40,969 bases of DNA from Amycolatopsis keratiniphila subsp. keratiniphila (GCF_001620365.2 NZ_LQMT02000027.1:1-40969); one strand, 5' to 3'; shown: positions 1 to 8,204, counted from the stretch's first letter. Notes: generated from the letters alone by a model not told the origin. Translations and numbers: made by a program.

Positions 1-54
1 ATTAAGTAAGCCTTCCCTAATCAATGGAAATCAATTAGGGAAGGCTTACTTAAT
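1..54. promoter_or_regulatory. Long perfect hairpin with two iron-box-like arms
   Basis: Positions 1-20 and 35-54 are perfect reverse complements around a 14-nt loop. Each arm carries the 19-mer TTAGGGAAGGCTTACTTAA, on the plus strand at 35-53 and on the minus strand at 20-2. This differs at four of 19 positions from the IdeR/DtxR consensus TTAGGTTAGGCTAACCTAA. The element lies just after the arcA stop, so it could terminate arcA, act as a paired IdeR operator for a gene off the left edge, or both. The low GC compared with its surroundings favours a regulatory site. Function is inferred. Confidence 0.55.
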
Positions 55-61
55 TTCTGTT

Positions 62-1273
62 TCAGATGCTTTCGCGCCGGATCGGGCACGACATGCAGCG
101 CGGGCCGCCGCGGCCGGAGCCCAGCTCGGAGCCCGTGATGGCCAGGACCTCGATCCCGGCCTCCGCCAGGCGTGCGTTGGTTTCCACATTACGTTCGTAC
201 CCGACGACGACGCCCGGCGCGAGGGCGAGGGTGTTGTTCCCGTCGTCCCATTGCTCGCGTTCGGCGGTGACCGGATCGAGGCCGGTGTCGATGACGCGAA
301 GCCGGTCGATTCCCATTGCTTCGGCGGCCGCGGTGAGGAATGGAGCCGGGCCTTCCACCTTCACCGAACCGTCGTCGGTCGGCCGCATGGTGAATGCGGT
401 CAGCGAATCACGGGAAAGCGGATACATGACGACGGCGTCGGCCGCGACCATCGTGCAGACGGTGTCCAGATGCATGGTCGCGCGGGTCTGCTGGATCGGG
501 ACGGCGAGCACGGTGTGCGCGATCCCGTCGGCGAACACCGACCGGGCGAGGGATTCCGCGCCGGCCGCGGTCGTCCGCTCGCCGACGCCGATGGCGAGGA
601 CGCCCGGCGAGAGCAGCATGACGTCGCCGCCCTCGATCGGCGCCGAATGCGCGCCGTACGCGCGGGACGCGTGCCGGAACCACGGGTGATAGGCGTAGAT
701 GAGGTCCAGTACGGCGGTTTCGCGGACACGGGCGGGCATGGTGAGCGAGGAGACCGCGACCCGGTCGCCGATCCACGCGGACGAGTCACGGGTGAACAGC
801 AGGTTCGGCAGCGGATCGACGGCGAAGTCGTTCGGGTGGTTCATCAGCCGGACCAGTGAGGCGCCCTCGGCGGCTGGCAGTTCCTCGAAGGTCATTCCGG
901 CCATCAGGACCTCGGCCAGCGTCGCCGGGGCCGCGCTCGACAGGTGGGAGCGGAGCGAATCGGCCAGGTCGGGCCCGAGCCGCCGCTCGTCGACGGCCGC
1001 GTGCACGCCCGCCGCGTGGGCGCGGGTGTCCGAGAGCGCCGTGCGCAGCGCGTCGGCCAGCAGCAGCACCTCGACACCGCGGCCGCGCAGCACCTCGGCG
1101 AACGCGTCGTGCTCCTCCTGCGCGCGGTCCACCCACGGGATGGAATCGAACAGGAGCTGGTCGTTGTTGCGAGGCGTGAGCCTTTTGAGCTCGTTGCCGG
1201 GCCTGTGCAGCAGCACCGCACGCAGGGGGCCGACTTCGCTGTCAACTCGGGGTGGAGTCGTCTCGTCAATCAC
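62..1273 (-). CDS. arcA: Arginine deiminase
   Basis: Hydrolyses L-arginine to citrulline and ammonia in the cytoplasm. The 403 residues match the usual length of about 400-415. Family landmarks are visible: FTRD near residue 160, IEGGD near 215, the MHLDTV histidine motif near 268, and GGPRCMSCP near the C terminus with catalytic Cys393. The start is GTG at 1273. A minus-strand -10 hexamer TAGTGT (1285-1280) lies exactly six bases before it, which suggests a leaderless transcript in addition to read-through from the CPBP gene 13 bases upstream. No arcB or arcC gene is adjacent, so the full fermentative deiminase pathway is not encoded here. Function assignment is secure; the physiological role is not. 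Confidence 0.95.
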   Translation of the reverse strand: MIDETTPPRVDSEVGPLRAVLLHRPGNELKRLTPRNNDQLLFDSIPWVDRAQEEHDAFAEVLRGRGVEVLLLADALRTALSDTRAHAAGVHAAVDERRLGPDLADSLRSHLSSAAPATLAEVLMAGMTFEELPAAEGASLVRLMNHPNDFAVDPLPNLLFTRDSSAWIGDRVAVSSLTMPARVRETAVLDLIYAYHPWFRHASRAYGAHSAPIEGGDVMLLSPGVLAIGVGERTTAAGAESLARSVFADGIAHTVLAVPIQQTRATMHLDTVCTMVAADAVVMYPLSRDSLTAFTMRPTDDGSVKVEGPAPFLTAAAEAMGIDRLRVIDTGLDPVTAEREQWDDGNNTLALAPGVVVGYERNVETNARLAEAGIEVLAITGSELGSGRGGPRCMSCPIRRESI

Positions 1274-1279
1274 GGTTTC

Positions 1280-1285
1280 ACACTA
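1280..1285 (-). promoter_or_regulatory. Leaderless -10 of arcA
   Basis: TAGTGT (TANNNT type) on the minus strand, six bases before the GTG start of arcA, in the 13-base gap after the CPBP gene. No convincing -35 is visible. Confidence 0.5.
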
Positions 1286-1286
1286 G

Positions 1287-2084
1287 CTAGGGAAGCCAGG
1301 AAACTCGCCCTTTGAGCAGCGCGTATCCGACGAAGGAAACGAAATCCAGCGCGGTGTGCGCGGCGATCAGCGGCCACAGCCGGTTCGTCTTCTGCCACAG
1401 CCTGCCGAACACCAGGCCCATCACGACGTTGCCGACGAAACCGCCGAAACCCTGATACAGGTGATAAGAGCCGCGAAGCACCGAAGACGCGACAAGCGCG
1501 GTGTTCTCGCGCCAGCCGAGCTGCCGTAGCCGGGTCAGCAGGTACGCGACGACGAGCACCTCTTCGGCGAACGCGTTCCCGAAGGCCGACAACGTCAGCG
1601 TGATCGGACGCCACCACGTCTCGCCCAAAGTGGACGGTTGCACCGACAGGCTGAACCCGAGGCTGTAGGAGAGGAAATACAGTCCCAGCCCCGGAATCCC
1701 GATCACCGCGGCGAGCAGGAGCCCGTGGACGACGTCGCGGCCGGGCCGCCTTTTGTCGAGCCCGATCTCCGCCAGCTTCATCCCGCCGCGCCACAACAGG
1801 TACAGCCCGAGCGCTCCCCAGCCGACCAGCTGGCCGGCGCTCAGGAGCTGCTTGAGCAGGTCTACCAGGCTCAGGGTCGCCTGGGGGACGTTCAGCTGGG
1901 CCTGTTGCTGCGCCAGCGGCACCGGCTGCAGCAGCGAGTCCACAAGGGACAGCAGACTGCGTAGCCCGGACAGGCCGAGGGTGATGCCGAAGACGACGAC
2001 CAGTTCGATGACGATCGCGCGGCGGCGCGCCGGATCTTCCACGAATTCCGGCAGCGCCGGGCGTTCGGGACGCAGCCAGCTCAT
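1287..2084 (-). CDS. CPBP family intramembrane protease
   Basis: Predicted multi-pass membrane metalloprotease of the CPBP/Abi (CAAX protease) family. After a short basic N terminus there are about six to seven hydrophobic segments. The family motifs are present: paired glutamates in FAEEVLVVAYL, a histidine region SYHLYQGFGG, and HTALDF near the C terminus. The usual Arg after the EE pair is displaced. I start it at ATG 2084 (265 residues) because a minus-strand -10 TAACGT (2097-2092) sits seven bases upstream. A GTG at 2093 would lie inside that promoter. It is transcribed with arcA and divergently from the PPOX gene. Substrates are unknown; related proteins process prenylated proteins or confer bacteriocin immunity. 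Confidence 0.85.
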   Translation of the reverse strand: MSWLRPERPALPEFVEDPARRRAIVIELVVVFGITLGLSGLRSLLSLVDSLLQPVPLAQQQAQLNVPQATLSLVDLLKQLLSAGQLVGWGALGLYLLWRGGMKLAEIGLDKRRPGRDVVHGLLLAAVIGIPGLGLYFLSYSLGFSLSVQPSTLGETWWRPITLTLSAFGNAFAEEVLVVAYLLTRLRQLGWRENTALVASSVLRGSYHLYQGFGGFVGNVVMGLVFGRLWQKTNRLWPLIAAHTALDFVSFVGYALLKGRVSWLP

Positions 2085-2091
2085 CGGCCGC

Positions 2092-2101
2092 ACGTTACCG
2101 T
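2092..2101. promoter_or_regulatory. Overlapping divergent -10 elements
   Basis: ACGTTACCGT contains TAACGT on the minus strand (2097-2092), seven bases before the CPBP ATG at 2084. It also contains TACCGT on the plus strand (2096-2101), six bases before the PPOX ATG at 2108. The two hexamers overlap by two bases, so the two promoters probably cannot be occupied at once. Confidence 0.55.
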
Positions 2102-2107
2102 CGGGTC

Positions 2108-2569
2108 ATGCCAAGGAGTATCGCGACCAACGAAACCGTCGACCGGGCCGCGCTCGTCGACTTCCTGTCCACCCGTCACCGCGCCATCCTCATGACCACC
2201 AAGGCCGACGGCGGACCCCAGCTTTCCCCGGTGACCTGCGGAGTCGACGCGGAAGGCCGCTTGGTCATCTCCACCTATCCGAAGCGGGCGAAGGTCGTCA
2301 ACATCCGGCGCGAGCCGAAGGTGTCCGCCTGTGTCCTGTCCGACGAGTGGAACGACCAGTGGGTGCAGCTGAACGGCACCGCCGAGGTACTCGACCTCCC
2401 CGACTCGGTCGAGCCGCTGGTCGACTACTTCCGCGCGATCTCCGGTGAGCATCCCGACTGGGACGAATACCGCGAAGCGATGGTGAAGCAGGGCAAGAGC
2501 ATCATCCGCGTCACCATCGAATCGTGGGGTCCGATCGCCAAGGGCGGGTTCCCGGCGGAACTCGCCTAA
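2108..2569 (+). CDS. PPOX-class, probably F420-dependent, oxidoreductase
   Basis: A 153-residue single-domain split-barrel protein of the pyridoxamine 5'-phosphate oxidase superfamily. It resembles mycobacterial F420-binding flavin/deazaflavin oxidoreductases such as Rv1155-type proteins. Typical features are the early strand RHRAILMTTKADGGPQLSPV, a central ISTYPKRAKVVNIRREPKV segment (cofactor-phosphate-binding basic residues) and a C-terminal RVTIESWGP strand. The substrate cannot be predicted. The ATG at 2108 has no Shine-Dalgarno but lies six bases after a TACCGT -10, so the mRNA is probably leaderless. Its stop overlaps the stop of the convergent DUF2470 gene by four bases. Confidence 0.85.
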   Translation: MPRSIATNETVDRAALVDFLSTRHRAILMTTKADGGPQLSPVTCGVDAEGRLVISTYPKRAKVVNIRREPKVSACVLSDEWNDQWVQLNGTAEVLDLPDSVEPLVDYFRAISGEHPDWDEYREAMVKQGKSIIRVTIESWGPIAKGGFPAELA

Positions 2570-3357
2570 CCCTGGGGGAAGTAGGGGCAGCCGACCAGAC
2601 GGCGGATCTCGCCGCTCAACTGCTGCGGCCCTTCGACCGGCCGCGAGAACGCGAGCCGGACGTCGTGGTCGCCGGAGTCGGCCTCGACGCGCAACCGCAG
2701 GCCGTAGCGGTCCAGCCCCAGTGGCCGGATCCAGCCGCCGCGCAGTTCGGCGGGCACGTGCTTGGCGAGCTGCTGGACGACGTCGGCGTGGTCGGTCTCC
2801 AGATGCCGCAGCCACGCGGCCTCGTAGTCGTGGAACGGATCCGGCGGCGCGGCACTGAACATATGCGGACGGAGCGAGTGGGTGCCCTCGGCGTCCGCGA
2901 GCACCAGCGACGCCGGAGTCAGCCTCAGCAGCGTCAGGCCGTGCCCGACGTCCAGCAGCCGCTCGTCCGGGCGGGTTTCGGCGATGGAGACCGCACGGGC
3001 CCGCGCCGACACCTCGGAAAGCGGCCGGAGCCAGCCGGTGATCCACAGCAGCCCGCGGATGGGCTCGCGCAGGTCGACCGGCGCCTGATCGGTCAGTTCG
3101 ACCATCACCGCGAGCTCGCCGCGCTGTGCCTCGTGCGCGCGTTTCACCAGGTGGTGCTCGTCCGGCAGCAGGATGCTGACGCTGCCGCTCGTGTGCACGT
3201 GGTGCAACTCCGGGATGACACGGCCGCACTGTCCGGGCAGGTCACGCTGCTCGGCGGTCGGCATCAGCGTCGCCGGCCCGTTGCGGGTGGCGATCGTCTT
3301 CGCGCGTTCCGCGGGGTTCGGCGCCGGCGGGCGGCGGATGGACGTCGGTGTGGTCAC
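2566..3357 (-). CDS. DUF2470 domain protein, HugZ-like, iron-box controlled
   Basis: A 263-residue cytoplasmic protein. The N-terminal part (about residues 12-165) has the look of a split-barrel fold. The C-terminal part from about residue 175 (FHDYEAAWLRHLETDHADVV) is a DUF2470 domain, which in HugZ-type haem-degrading proteins supplies haem-contacting residues. Start is GTG at 3357, preceded by a strong AGGAGG seven bases upstream. A near-perfect IdeR iron box (3372-3390) covers the -10 region, so the gene should be derepressed in iron starvation. A role in haem-iron or siderophore-iron handling is inferred from domain and operator; enzymatic activity is not shown. Confidence 0.85.
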   Translation of the reverse strand: MTTPTSIRRPPAPNPAERAKTIATRNGPATLMPTAEQRDLPGQCGRVIPELHHVHTSGSVSILLPDEHHLVKRAHEAQRGELAVMVELTDQAPVDLREPIRGLLWITGWLRPLSEVSARARAVSIAETRPDERLLDVGHGLTLLRLTPASLVLADAEGTHSLRPHMFSAAPPDPFHDYEAAWLRHLETDHADVVQQLAKHVPAELRGGWIRPLGLDRYGLRLRVEADSGDHDVRLAFSRPVEGPQQLSGEIRRLVGCPYFPQG

Positions 3358-3371
3358 GGCTCACCTCCTAC

Positions 3372-3390
3372 TTAGGTGAGCCTAACCTGA
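3372..3390 (-). promoter_or_regulatory. IdeR/DmdR-type iron box
   Basis: Plus-strand TTAGGTGAGCCTAACCTGA matches the actinobacterial consensus TTAGGTTAGGCTCACCTAA at all but one position when read on the minus strand. It overlaps a TAGGCT -10 (3384-3379) with TTCCAC 18 bases upstream as a possible -35. This geometry fits Fe-IdeR repression of the DUF2470 gene. Confidence 0.85.
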
Positions 3391-3439
3391 TCTGGCCGCC
3401 GAGTGGAAGTAGCCTGGATCACGTCTCACCGCACGCGTA

Positions 3440-3445
3440 TACGTT
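3440..3445 (+). promoter_or_regulatory. Leaderless -10 for the 3452 gene
   Basis: TACGTT followed by six bases and the GTG start at 3452. No Shine-Dalgarno is present. Confidence 0.5.
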
Positions 3446-3451
3446 CACCTG

Positions 3452-4459
3452 GTGGAAGACCACAGAATCCGGGTGCTCGAACCACCCGAAGGGATTCCGG
3501 CGAAGAACATGCCGGTCCTGACAGCCCTTCTCGACCGCAGCACCCTGACCGCCGGGACGATCACCGTCGCGACCGGACTGCTCGTGGTGCTGGGTGCCGT
3601 GCTCGCGGTTTCCGGGGGCTACGGGATCGCCGTGCCCTCGGCCCTCCTTGTCCTCATGACACCGTCCGCGCTCTACTTCGGCTACTCCGCCCTTGCCGGA
3701 TCCTCGTCGATGCGGAAGCTGACCGGCAAACCGTTCCGCCTGGTGAGCGGGCTGGACGGCGCCCTCGTCGCCGGTTCACGGGTGAGCGTTCCCCTGGACG
3801 GGCGGTGGCTCGTCATGCGGCTCCCCGTCCCGCTCCTGGCACAACTCGCGGCCCGGCGGCGGCTCTGGGTGCTCGGCCGGTTCTTCGTGCTGCCCGGTGT
3901 CGTCGTCCCGCGTCGCGGCGCTGTCCGCGACAAGCCGGTGAAGGGCTCGGTCCCGTTCGCCTTCGAACCGGTGTCACCGGGCCGCATGCTCGCGACGCAG
4001 CGGCGACTTCTCTCGGCGTACTACTTCATCGGTGTCGTGATGCTGCTCGTCGCGAGCGCGTTCGGTTTCTGGACGTCGGCGGACTATCCGCGGCGGGACA
4101 GCGTCGTGGTGAGGAGCGCGTCGGTTTTCGGCTACGGCTGCGCGGTGGGTGCCGTCGGGCTCGCGATCGTCGCCGTGGTGCTGCTCAGGAAGCTGCCCGA
4201 GCCGCGGTGGACCGAACTCGCCGTCGTGTCCGGGCCGGCGTCGGTCAACCTCTTCGGCATGGTCACGTGCAAGGGCCGGACCGTCCTGCCCGGCGGTCGC
4301 GAGGTCACCGTCACCGCCGGCGGTTCGGATCCGTCGCTGGCCGCCAACATCGCCGCGACCGGACGGCTGTGGGTGCTCGGCGAACCGGCGGCCGGGAAGA
4401 CGGCGCAGGCCGGAGTGCCGGGGTACGCGGTTTTCGGGCCGGTCAGATTCGGGCGGTAA
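3452..4459 (+). CDS. Membrane protein of unknown family, first of a tandem pair
   Basis: 335 residues; I do not recognise a named family. It has an N-terminal pair of hydrophobic helices (about 30-90), a soluble segment, a second helix pair (about 185-245) and a C-terminal soluble segment. Each soluble segment carries the same signature: an RLWVLG strand followed 9-17 residues later by a PGV/PGY element. The protein therefore looks internally duplicated. It shares this architecture with the next gene, including RVLEP near the N terminus, TELAVV, and a closing VFGPVRF. Start is GTG at 3452, leaderless by promoter spacing. Position in the envelope is inferred; function unknown. Confidence 0.75.
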   Translation: MEDHRIRVLEPPEGIPAKNMPVLTALLDRSTLTAGTITVATGLLVVLGAVLAVSGGYGIAVPSALLVLMTPSALYFGYSALAGSSSMRKLTGKPFRLVSGLDGALVAGSRVSVPLDGRWLVMRLPVPLLAQLAARRRLWVLGRFFVLPGVVVPRRGAVRDKPVKGSVPFAFEPVSPGRMLATQRRLLSAYYFIGVVMLLVASAFGFWTSADYPRRDSVVVRSASVFGYGCAVGAVGLAIVAVVLLRKLPEPRWTELAVVSGPASVNLFGMVTCKGRTVLPGGREVTVTAGGSDPSLAANIAATGRLWVLGEPAAGKTAQAGVPGYAVFGPVRFGR

Positions 4460-4463
4460 CGCG

Positions 4464-4500
4464 CCCTGATCCCCACGCGATCCACAGGCGGGGATCAGGG
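4464..4500 (+). repeat. Inverted repeat touching the RBS of the downstream paralogue
   Basis: CCCTGATCCCC (4464-4474) pairs perfectly with GGGGATCAGGG (4490-4500) across a 15-nt loop. The right arm runs straight into the GGAG of the next gene's ribosome binding site (start 4508). No T-tract follows. It may be a weak terminator or an RNA structure that limits translation of the second paralogue. Confidence 0.6.
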
Positions 4501-4507
4501 GGAGAAA

Positions 4508-5569
4508 ATGCACGATTCGTCAGTTTCGCGTGTCCGTGTGCTCGAACCGCTTCGCGATCAGCTGGCGGTCGCCATGCCGGTCTTCGGCTCCGTGCTGGGA
4601 GCCATGCGCGGGGCCCGTGCTTTGTGGATCGTCGTGCCCTTGGCCGCGCCGGGGATGCCCGCCGCTTATCTGAGCGGACGTCTCGGTATCGCTCCGATGG
4701 TGGTGTTCCTCGCCCTCACGACGCCGGTGGTGTGCTGGGGGCTGTGGCGGTCGATCCCTTGGAAGGCCTTCTCCGAACTGGCGCGCAAGGCGCCGTTCCG
4801 CGAACTGTCCTTACCGCCGGAAGGGCTTTTCGCTGACAGGGCGAAGGTCTACTTCCAGCTTCCCGACGCGGATTCCGCGTGGGCCGAGGTCCGGCTGCCG
4901 AAAGCCGCCCGGCTTCAGCTCCAGGCACAGCGGCGGGTGTGGCTCCTCGGGCCCGACGAGAAGGGGCGCCGGTTCCTGCAGTTGCCGGGCGTCCTGTGGC
5001 CGCATCGGGTGAAGGTGGTGCCGGGCCTGCCCGGCGGCGCGGTGCGGCAGGACGAGGTCGAGCAGCGCATCGTCCCGCCCGAAGAGGACGTGGTCCTGAT
5101 CGCGCACCGGCAACGGATCGTCCGTGGGATCCGCGTCTCGTTCGCGGCGGCGGTGCTCGTCTTCGTTCTTCTCGCGACGGTCCAGGTCTTCGCGGTCGTC
5201 GACGACGTGTCCAGAGCAGGCTCGGGAATCGCGCTTCTGACGCTCTACTCGATCGTGTTCCTGGCCTGGGGTACCGAGGCGGTCAAGGGGATGCTGAAAC
5301 CGCTGCCGCGGGGGAAATGGACCGAGCTGGTCGCCGTTCCCCACCGGCCGCCGCAGATCGGCGGCACGGGCCTGGCGACCCTGGCCTGCCGGGTCCAGTG
5401 GCCCAACGGCTGGTGGAGCGACATCTTCCTGTCCAAGGTGGACCCGGCGCTCGCCGCGGACATCTTCGCCACCCAACGGATCTGGATCCTCGGGGAACCG
5501 TTCCGCGGTGCCACCACGTTCGCCGGCGTTCCCGGCCACGCCGTCCTCGGCCGCGTCAGATTCAACTGA
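4508..5569 (+). CDS. Membrane protein of unknown family, second of a tandem pair
   Basis: 353 residues, paralogous to the preceding gene. Shared landmarks are VRVLEP near the start, a helix pair at about 35-85, RRVWLLG followed by LPGVLWP near 140-165, a second helix pair at about 205-260, TELVAV, and a C-terminal RIWILGEP followed by GVPGHAVLGRVRF. Both halves of each protein end with the same W-x-LG to PG module, which supports an ancient internal duplication followed by gene duplication. ATG 4508 has GGGGGAG four bases upstream. The 48-base gap to the previous gene contains a hairpin, so both are probably on one transcript. Its end overlaps the convergent coiled-coil gene by eight bases. 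Function unknown. Confidence 0.75.
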   Translation: MHDSSVSRVRVLEPLRDQLAVAMPVFGSVLGAMRGARALWIVVPLAAPGMPAAYLSGRLGIAPMVVFLALTTPVVCWGLWRSIPWKAFSELARKAPFRELSLPPEGLFADRAKVYFQLPDADSAWAEVRLPKAARLQLQAQRRVWLLGPDEKGRRFLQLPGVLWPHRVKVVPGLPGGAVRQDEVEQRIVPPEEDVVLIAHRQRIVRGIRVSFAAAVLVFVLLATVQVFAVVDDVSRAGSGIALLTLYSIVFLAWGTEAVKGMLKPLPRGKWTELVAVPHRPPQIGGTGLATLACRVQWPNGWWSDIFLSKVDPALAADIFATQRIWILGEPFRGATTFAGVPGHAVLGRVRFN

Positions 5570-6302
5570 GCGAGCGCCGCGTCGCCTCCTCGGTCTCCAC
5601 GACACCCCGCCGGATCCCTTCCAGCTGCTCGCTCAGCTCGCCGATCGTGGTGGTGTCGAGCAGTGAATCGCCGGTGGCGGCCGAAAGTTCGGCCGCCCTG
5701 GCGACCAGGCCGTCGAGGCCGAGCGCGCCGGAGCGCAGCTGTGCCAGCAGTTTCCGTTGCGCGCTCGAAAGCCGGGTGTGCACGTCTTCCTGTGCCTGCA
5801 CCGATTCGAGCGACTGGTTCAGGTCGCCGCGGATGTCGTCGTCGGCCGTCTTCAATTCCTTGCGCAGCCGGGCTTTCTCGGCCGACACCGCGCCGAGGTC
5901 CACACGCGCCAAAGCCTTCCCGGTGGAGGACGTGCGCGCGGCCAGCCGCCGGAGGGTGTCGACGGTTTCCTGTACCAGCGGCTCCATCGCGGCCACCCGA
6001 TCCGCGAGCGGACCGGAGCCGAGCGAAGCGGAAATCGAGCGGAAGCCGTCGGCCGCCGCTTCCGCGCGCCGCACCCAGCCCGCCTCGGGTGAGCCCGGCT
6101 CGACGTCGGGAAGCGGCCGTTCTTCGGGCTCCGGCAGCGGTTTCGGTCGGGTGGCGGCGGCGACCCCGGCCCGGGCGGCGAGCACGGTCACGCCGACACC
6201 GAGCGCGGCGAGCACCGGCAGCTGCACGGCCCAGGCCGCGCCCGCCGACGTCGCCGCGAGGAGCAGTCCCCACGGTTCGGCGAGCTCACGGATGAAGCGC
6301 AT
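5562..6302 (-). CDS. Membrane-anchored coiled-coil protein beside the VWA gene
   Basis: 246 residues, no named family recognised. Two hydrophobic helices lie at about residues 10-52. They are followed by a proline/glutamate-rich linker and then a long helical, heptad-like region from about residue 80 to the end that is rich in Ala, Leu, Glu and Arg. It starts 11 bases after the VWA gene stop on the same strand, so the two are probably one operon. The cytoplasmic coiled coil may contact the membrane-anchored VWA protein. That partnership is inferred from position only. Confidence 0.7.
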   Translation of the reverse strand: MRFIRELAEPWGLLLAATSAGAAWAVQLPVLAALGVGVTVLAARAGVAAATRPKPLPEPEERPLPDVEPGSPEAGWVRRAEAAADGFRSISASLGSGPLADRVAAMEPLVQETVDTLRRLAARTSSTGKALARVDLGAVSAEKARLRKELKTADDDIRGDLNQSLESVQAQEDVHTRLSSAQRKLLAQLRSGALGLDGLVARAAELSAATGDSLLDTTTIGELSEQLEGIRRGVVETEEATRRSLS

Positions 6303-6313
6303 ATCCGAGGATC

Positions 6314-8132
6314 TCAGAAATTCGAGATCACGGCGGTGAAGACCTGATCGATCGAGTCCGGTTTGGACGAGTCGTACCCGACGCCCTGGGTGGTCTCGGC
6401 GATCTCCTTGAGCACGTTCAGATCCGCGTCCGAGCCGTAGGCGATGGTGAACAGCCGCACCGCCTCGCCACCGCCCTCGGTCCGCAGCTGCCCGACCAGG
6501 TTCGGCAGATCGATCCCGCCAGGGTCCTCGTTCCGGCCGTCGGTGAGCACGACGACCGCGTTGATCGCGTTCGGATCCAGCCGCTGCTTCATGAACTCGT
6601 AGGCCGCCAGCGACGAGTCGTAGAGCCCCGTCCCGTTCTGCGGGGTCAGCCCGTTCAGCCGCGACGCCAGCTCCTGCCTGCCCGGTTCACCGCCGATCGG
6701 CGACACCGGCCGGAGTTCGACATAGTCCTTGTCGCCGTCCAGTTTCGTCGAGAACATCCACAGCCCGACCTTGTCGGCGTCGCTGAACTGCGGCAACGAC
6801 GCCACGGCGGCCTGCTTCGCGAGATCCATCTTGTTCTTGCCGGTCCCGCTGACGCCGTCGCCCATCGACCCGGAGACGTCGACGACCAGCAGCACGTTCG
6901 CCTTCTTCCGCAGGTCCTTCCACGACTTCAGCACCTCGGTCAGCACCGGCGGGCTCGGCGGGCGGATCAGGTTGAGCTTCGAGTCCGGCTCGGCGCCGTT
7001 CTCCTTCGTGGTCTGAGACCCGGGCCTCCCGTCGAACGTGCGGAAGCCGATGTCGCTGAACTTCTGCTGCGCTTCGGGGCCGCGCAGATGCGCGAGGAAG
7101 TCCGCCGAGACCTGCTTGCGGATGTCGTCGGTCCAGTTCAGCACGGTGAACGGGTGATCGGAGTTGAGCGTGCCGTCGCTCGGGTAGATCCCGACGAGGG
7201 GCACCTTCGGCGGCGCGTGCTGACCGCGTTTCGCCGGATCGTTCGTGGGATTGCCCTGGTTGTACCCGACGAGCGAGTTCTCCTCGACCGTCACCGCCGA
7301 GATGTACGACATCGCGGCGCCGCGGTCGTCGGCCTTCTGCAGATTCGTCAGGAACGTCAGCGTGTTGTCGCCGTAGTGGACGATGGCCTGCTCGACGTTC
7401 TGCACGAAGGTCCGCGCCTCGGGCTTCGCGAGCGCGTTCGCGGTGAGGTCCGAAGACGTGCCCGTCGCCGCGTAATAGGCGCCGATGGTGGCGTTCAGGC
7501 CGGAGGTCGAGATATTCGGATTCGTCTTGCCCAGCCGGAACTTCCCCCATTCCGGATGGCCGTATTTCGCCCAGCCCTGCGGATCCGTGGCGAGCGCGGC
7601 GAGATCCTTCCAGCCGATGCCCTTGCCCGGCCAACCGAGCGCTTCGGCCATCGGCTTCGGCATCGCGACGACCAGCGGCGCGTTCGCGACGGACTCGGGC
7701 TCGCCCTCCGGCACCAGCGCGGGGTGATCGGAGCCGGTGAGGTTCTGGCGCAACAGGTTCACCCAGCCGGCCGCGGCGGGCGTCCAGACGTCCGGCCGCG
7801 GGCCGTCCACCGCCTCGTTCCAGCCGCGGGCCAGCGCCTGCATCGCGGTGCCGGACGATTTCGACTGCACGAGCACGTCGACACAGCGCCCGGCCACCGT
7901 GCGGCCGCTGTACCCCTTGGCGATTTCGGCGACCACGCCCGCCTTCTCCGGCGATGACGACACCTGGAGCTTGACCGCGTCGCCCGTCGTGCACTTCGCT
8001 TCCGCGGCCTCCTCACCGGAGTCGCTCGTGAGCGCGCGCAGACCGATGATCAACCCGATCGCGACCACCGCGGCGGCCACGAACGCCAGGACCTTCCGGC
8101 CGCCGCGGGACTGCCCTGGATTCACGACCATG
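6314..8132 (-). CDS. Membrane-anchored substrate-binding and VWA domain protein
   Basis: About 605 residues. An N-terminal signal anchor (roughly residues 12-35) is followed by an extracellular periplasmic-binding-protein-like domain (about 45-380). Next comes a von Willebrand factor A domain (about 410-600) with a complete MIDAS start, DVSGSMG, and a downstream LTDGRNED. This architecture is common in actinomycetes as a surface protein, but its ligand is unknown. I choose ATG 8132, not the in-frame ATG eight codons upstream, because GGGAGG lies seven to eight bases before 8132. The adjacent coiled-coil gene is probably its partner. The hairpin at 8205-8238 separates it from hmgA. Confidence 0.85.
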
Positions 8133-8204
8133 GAGAACCTCCCGGTGAGAAACACCGATTATCCGGAGGTTTCGCCTTGCCGGGCTTGGCGTTGCCGAAC
8201 CGTT

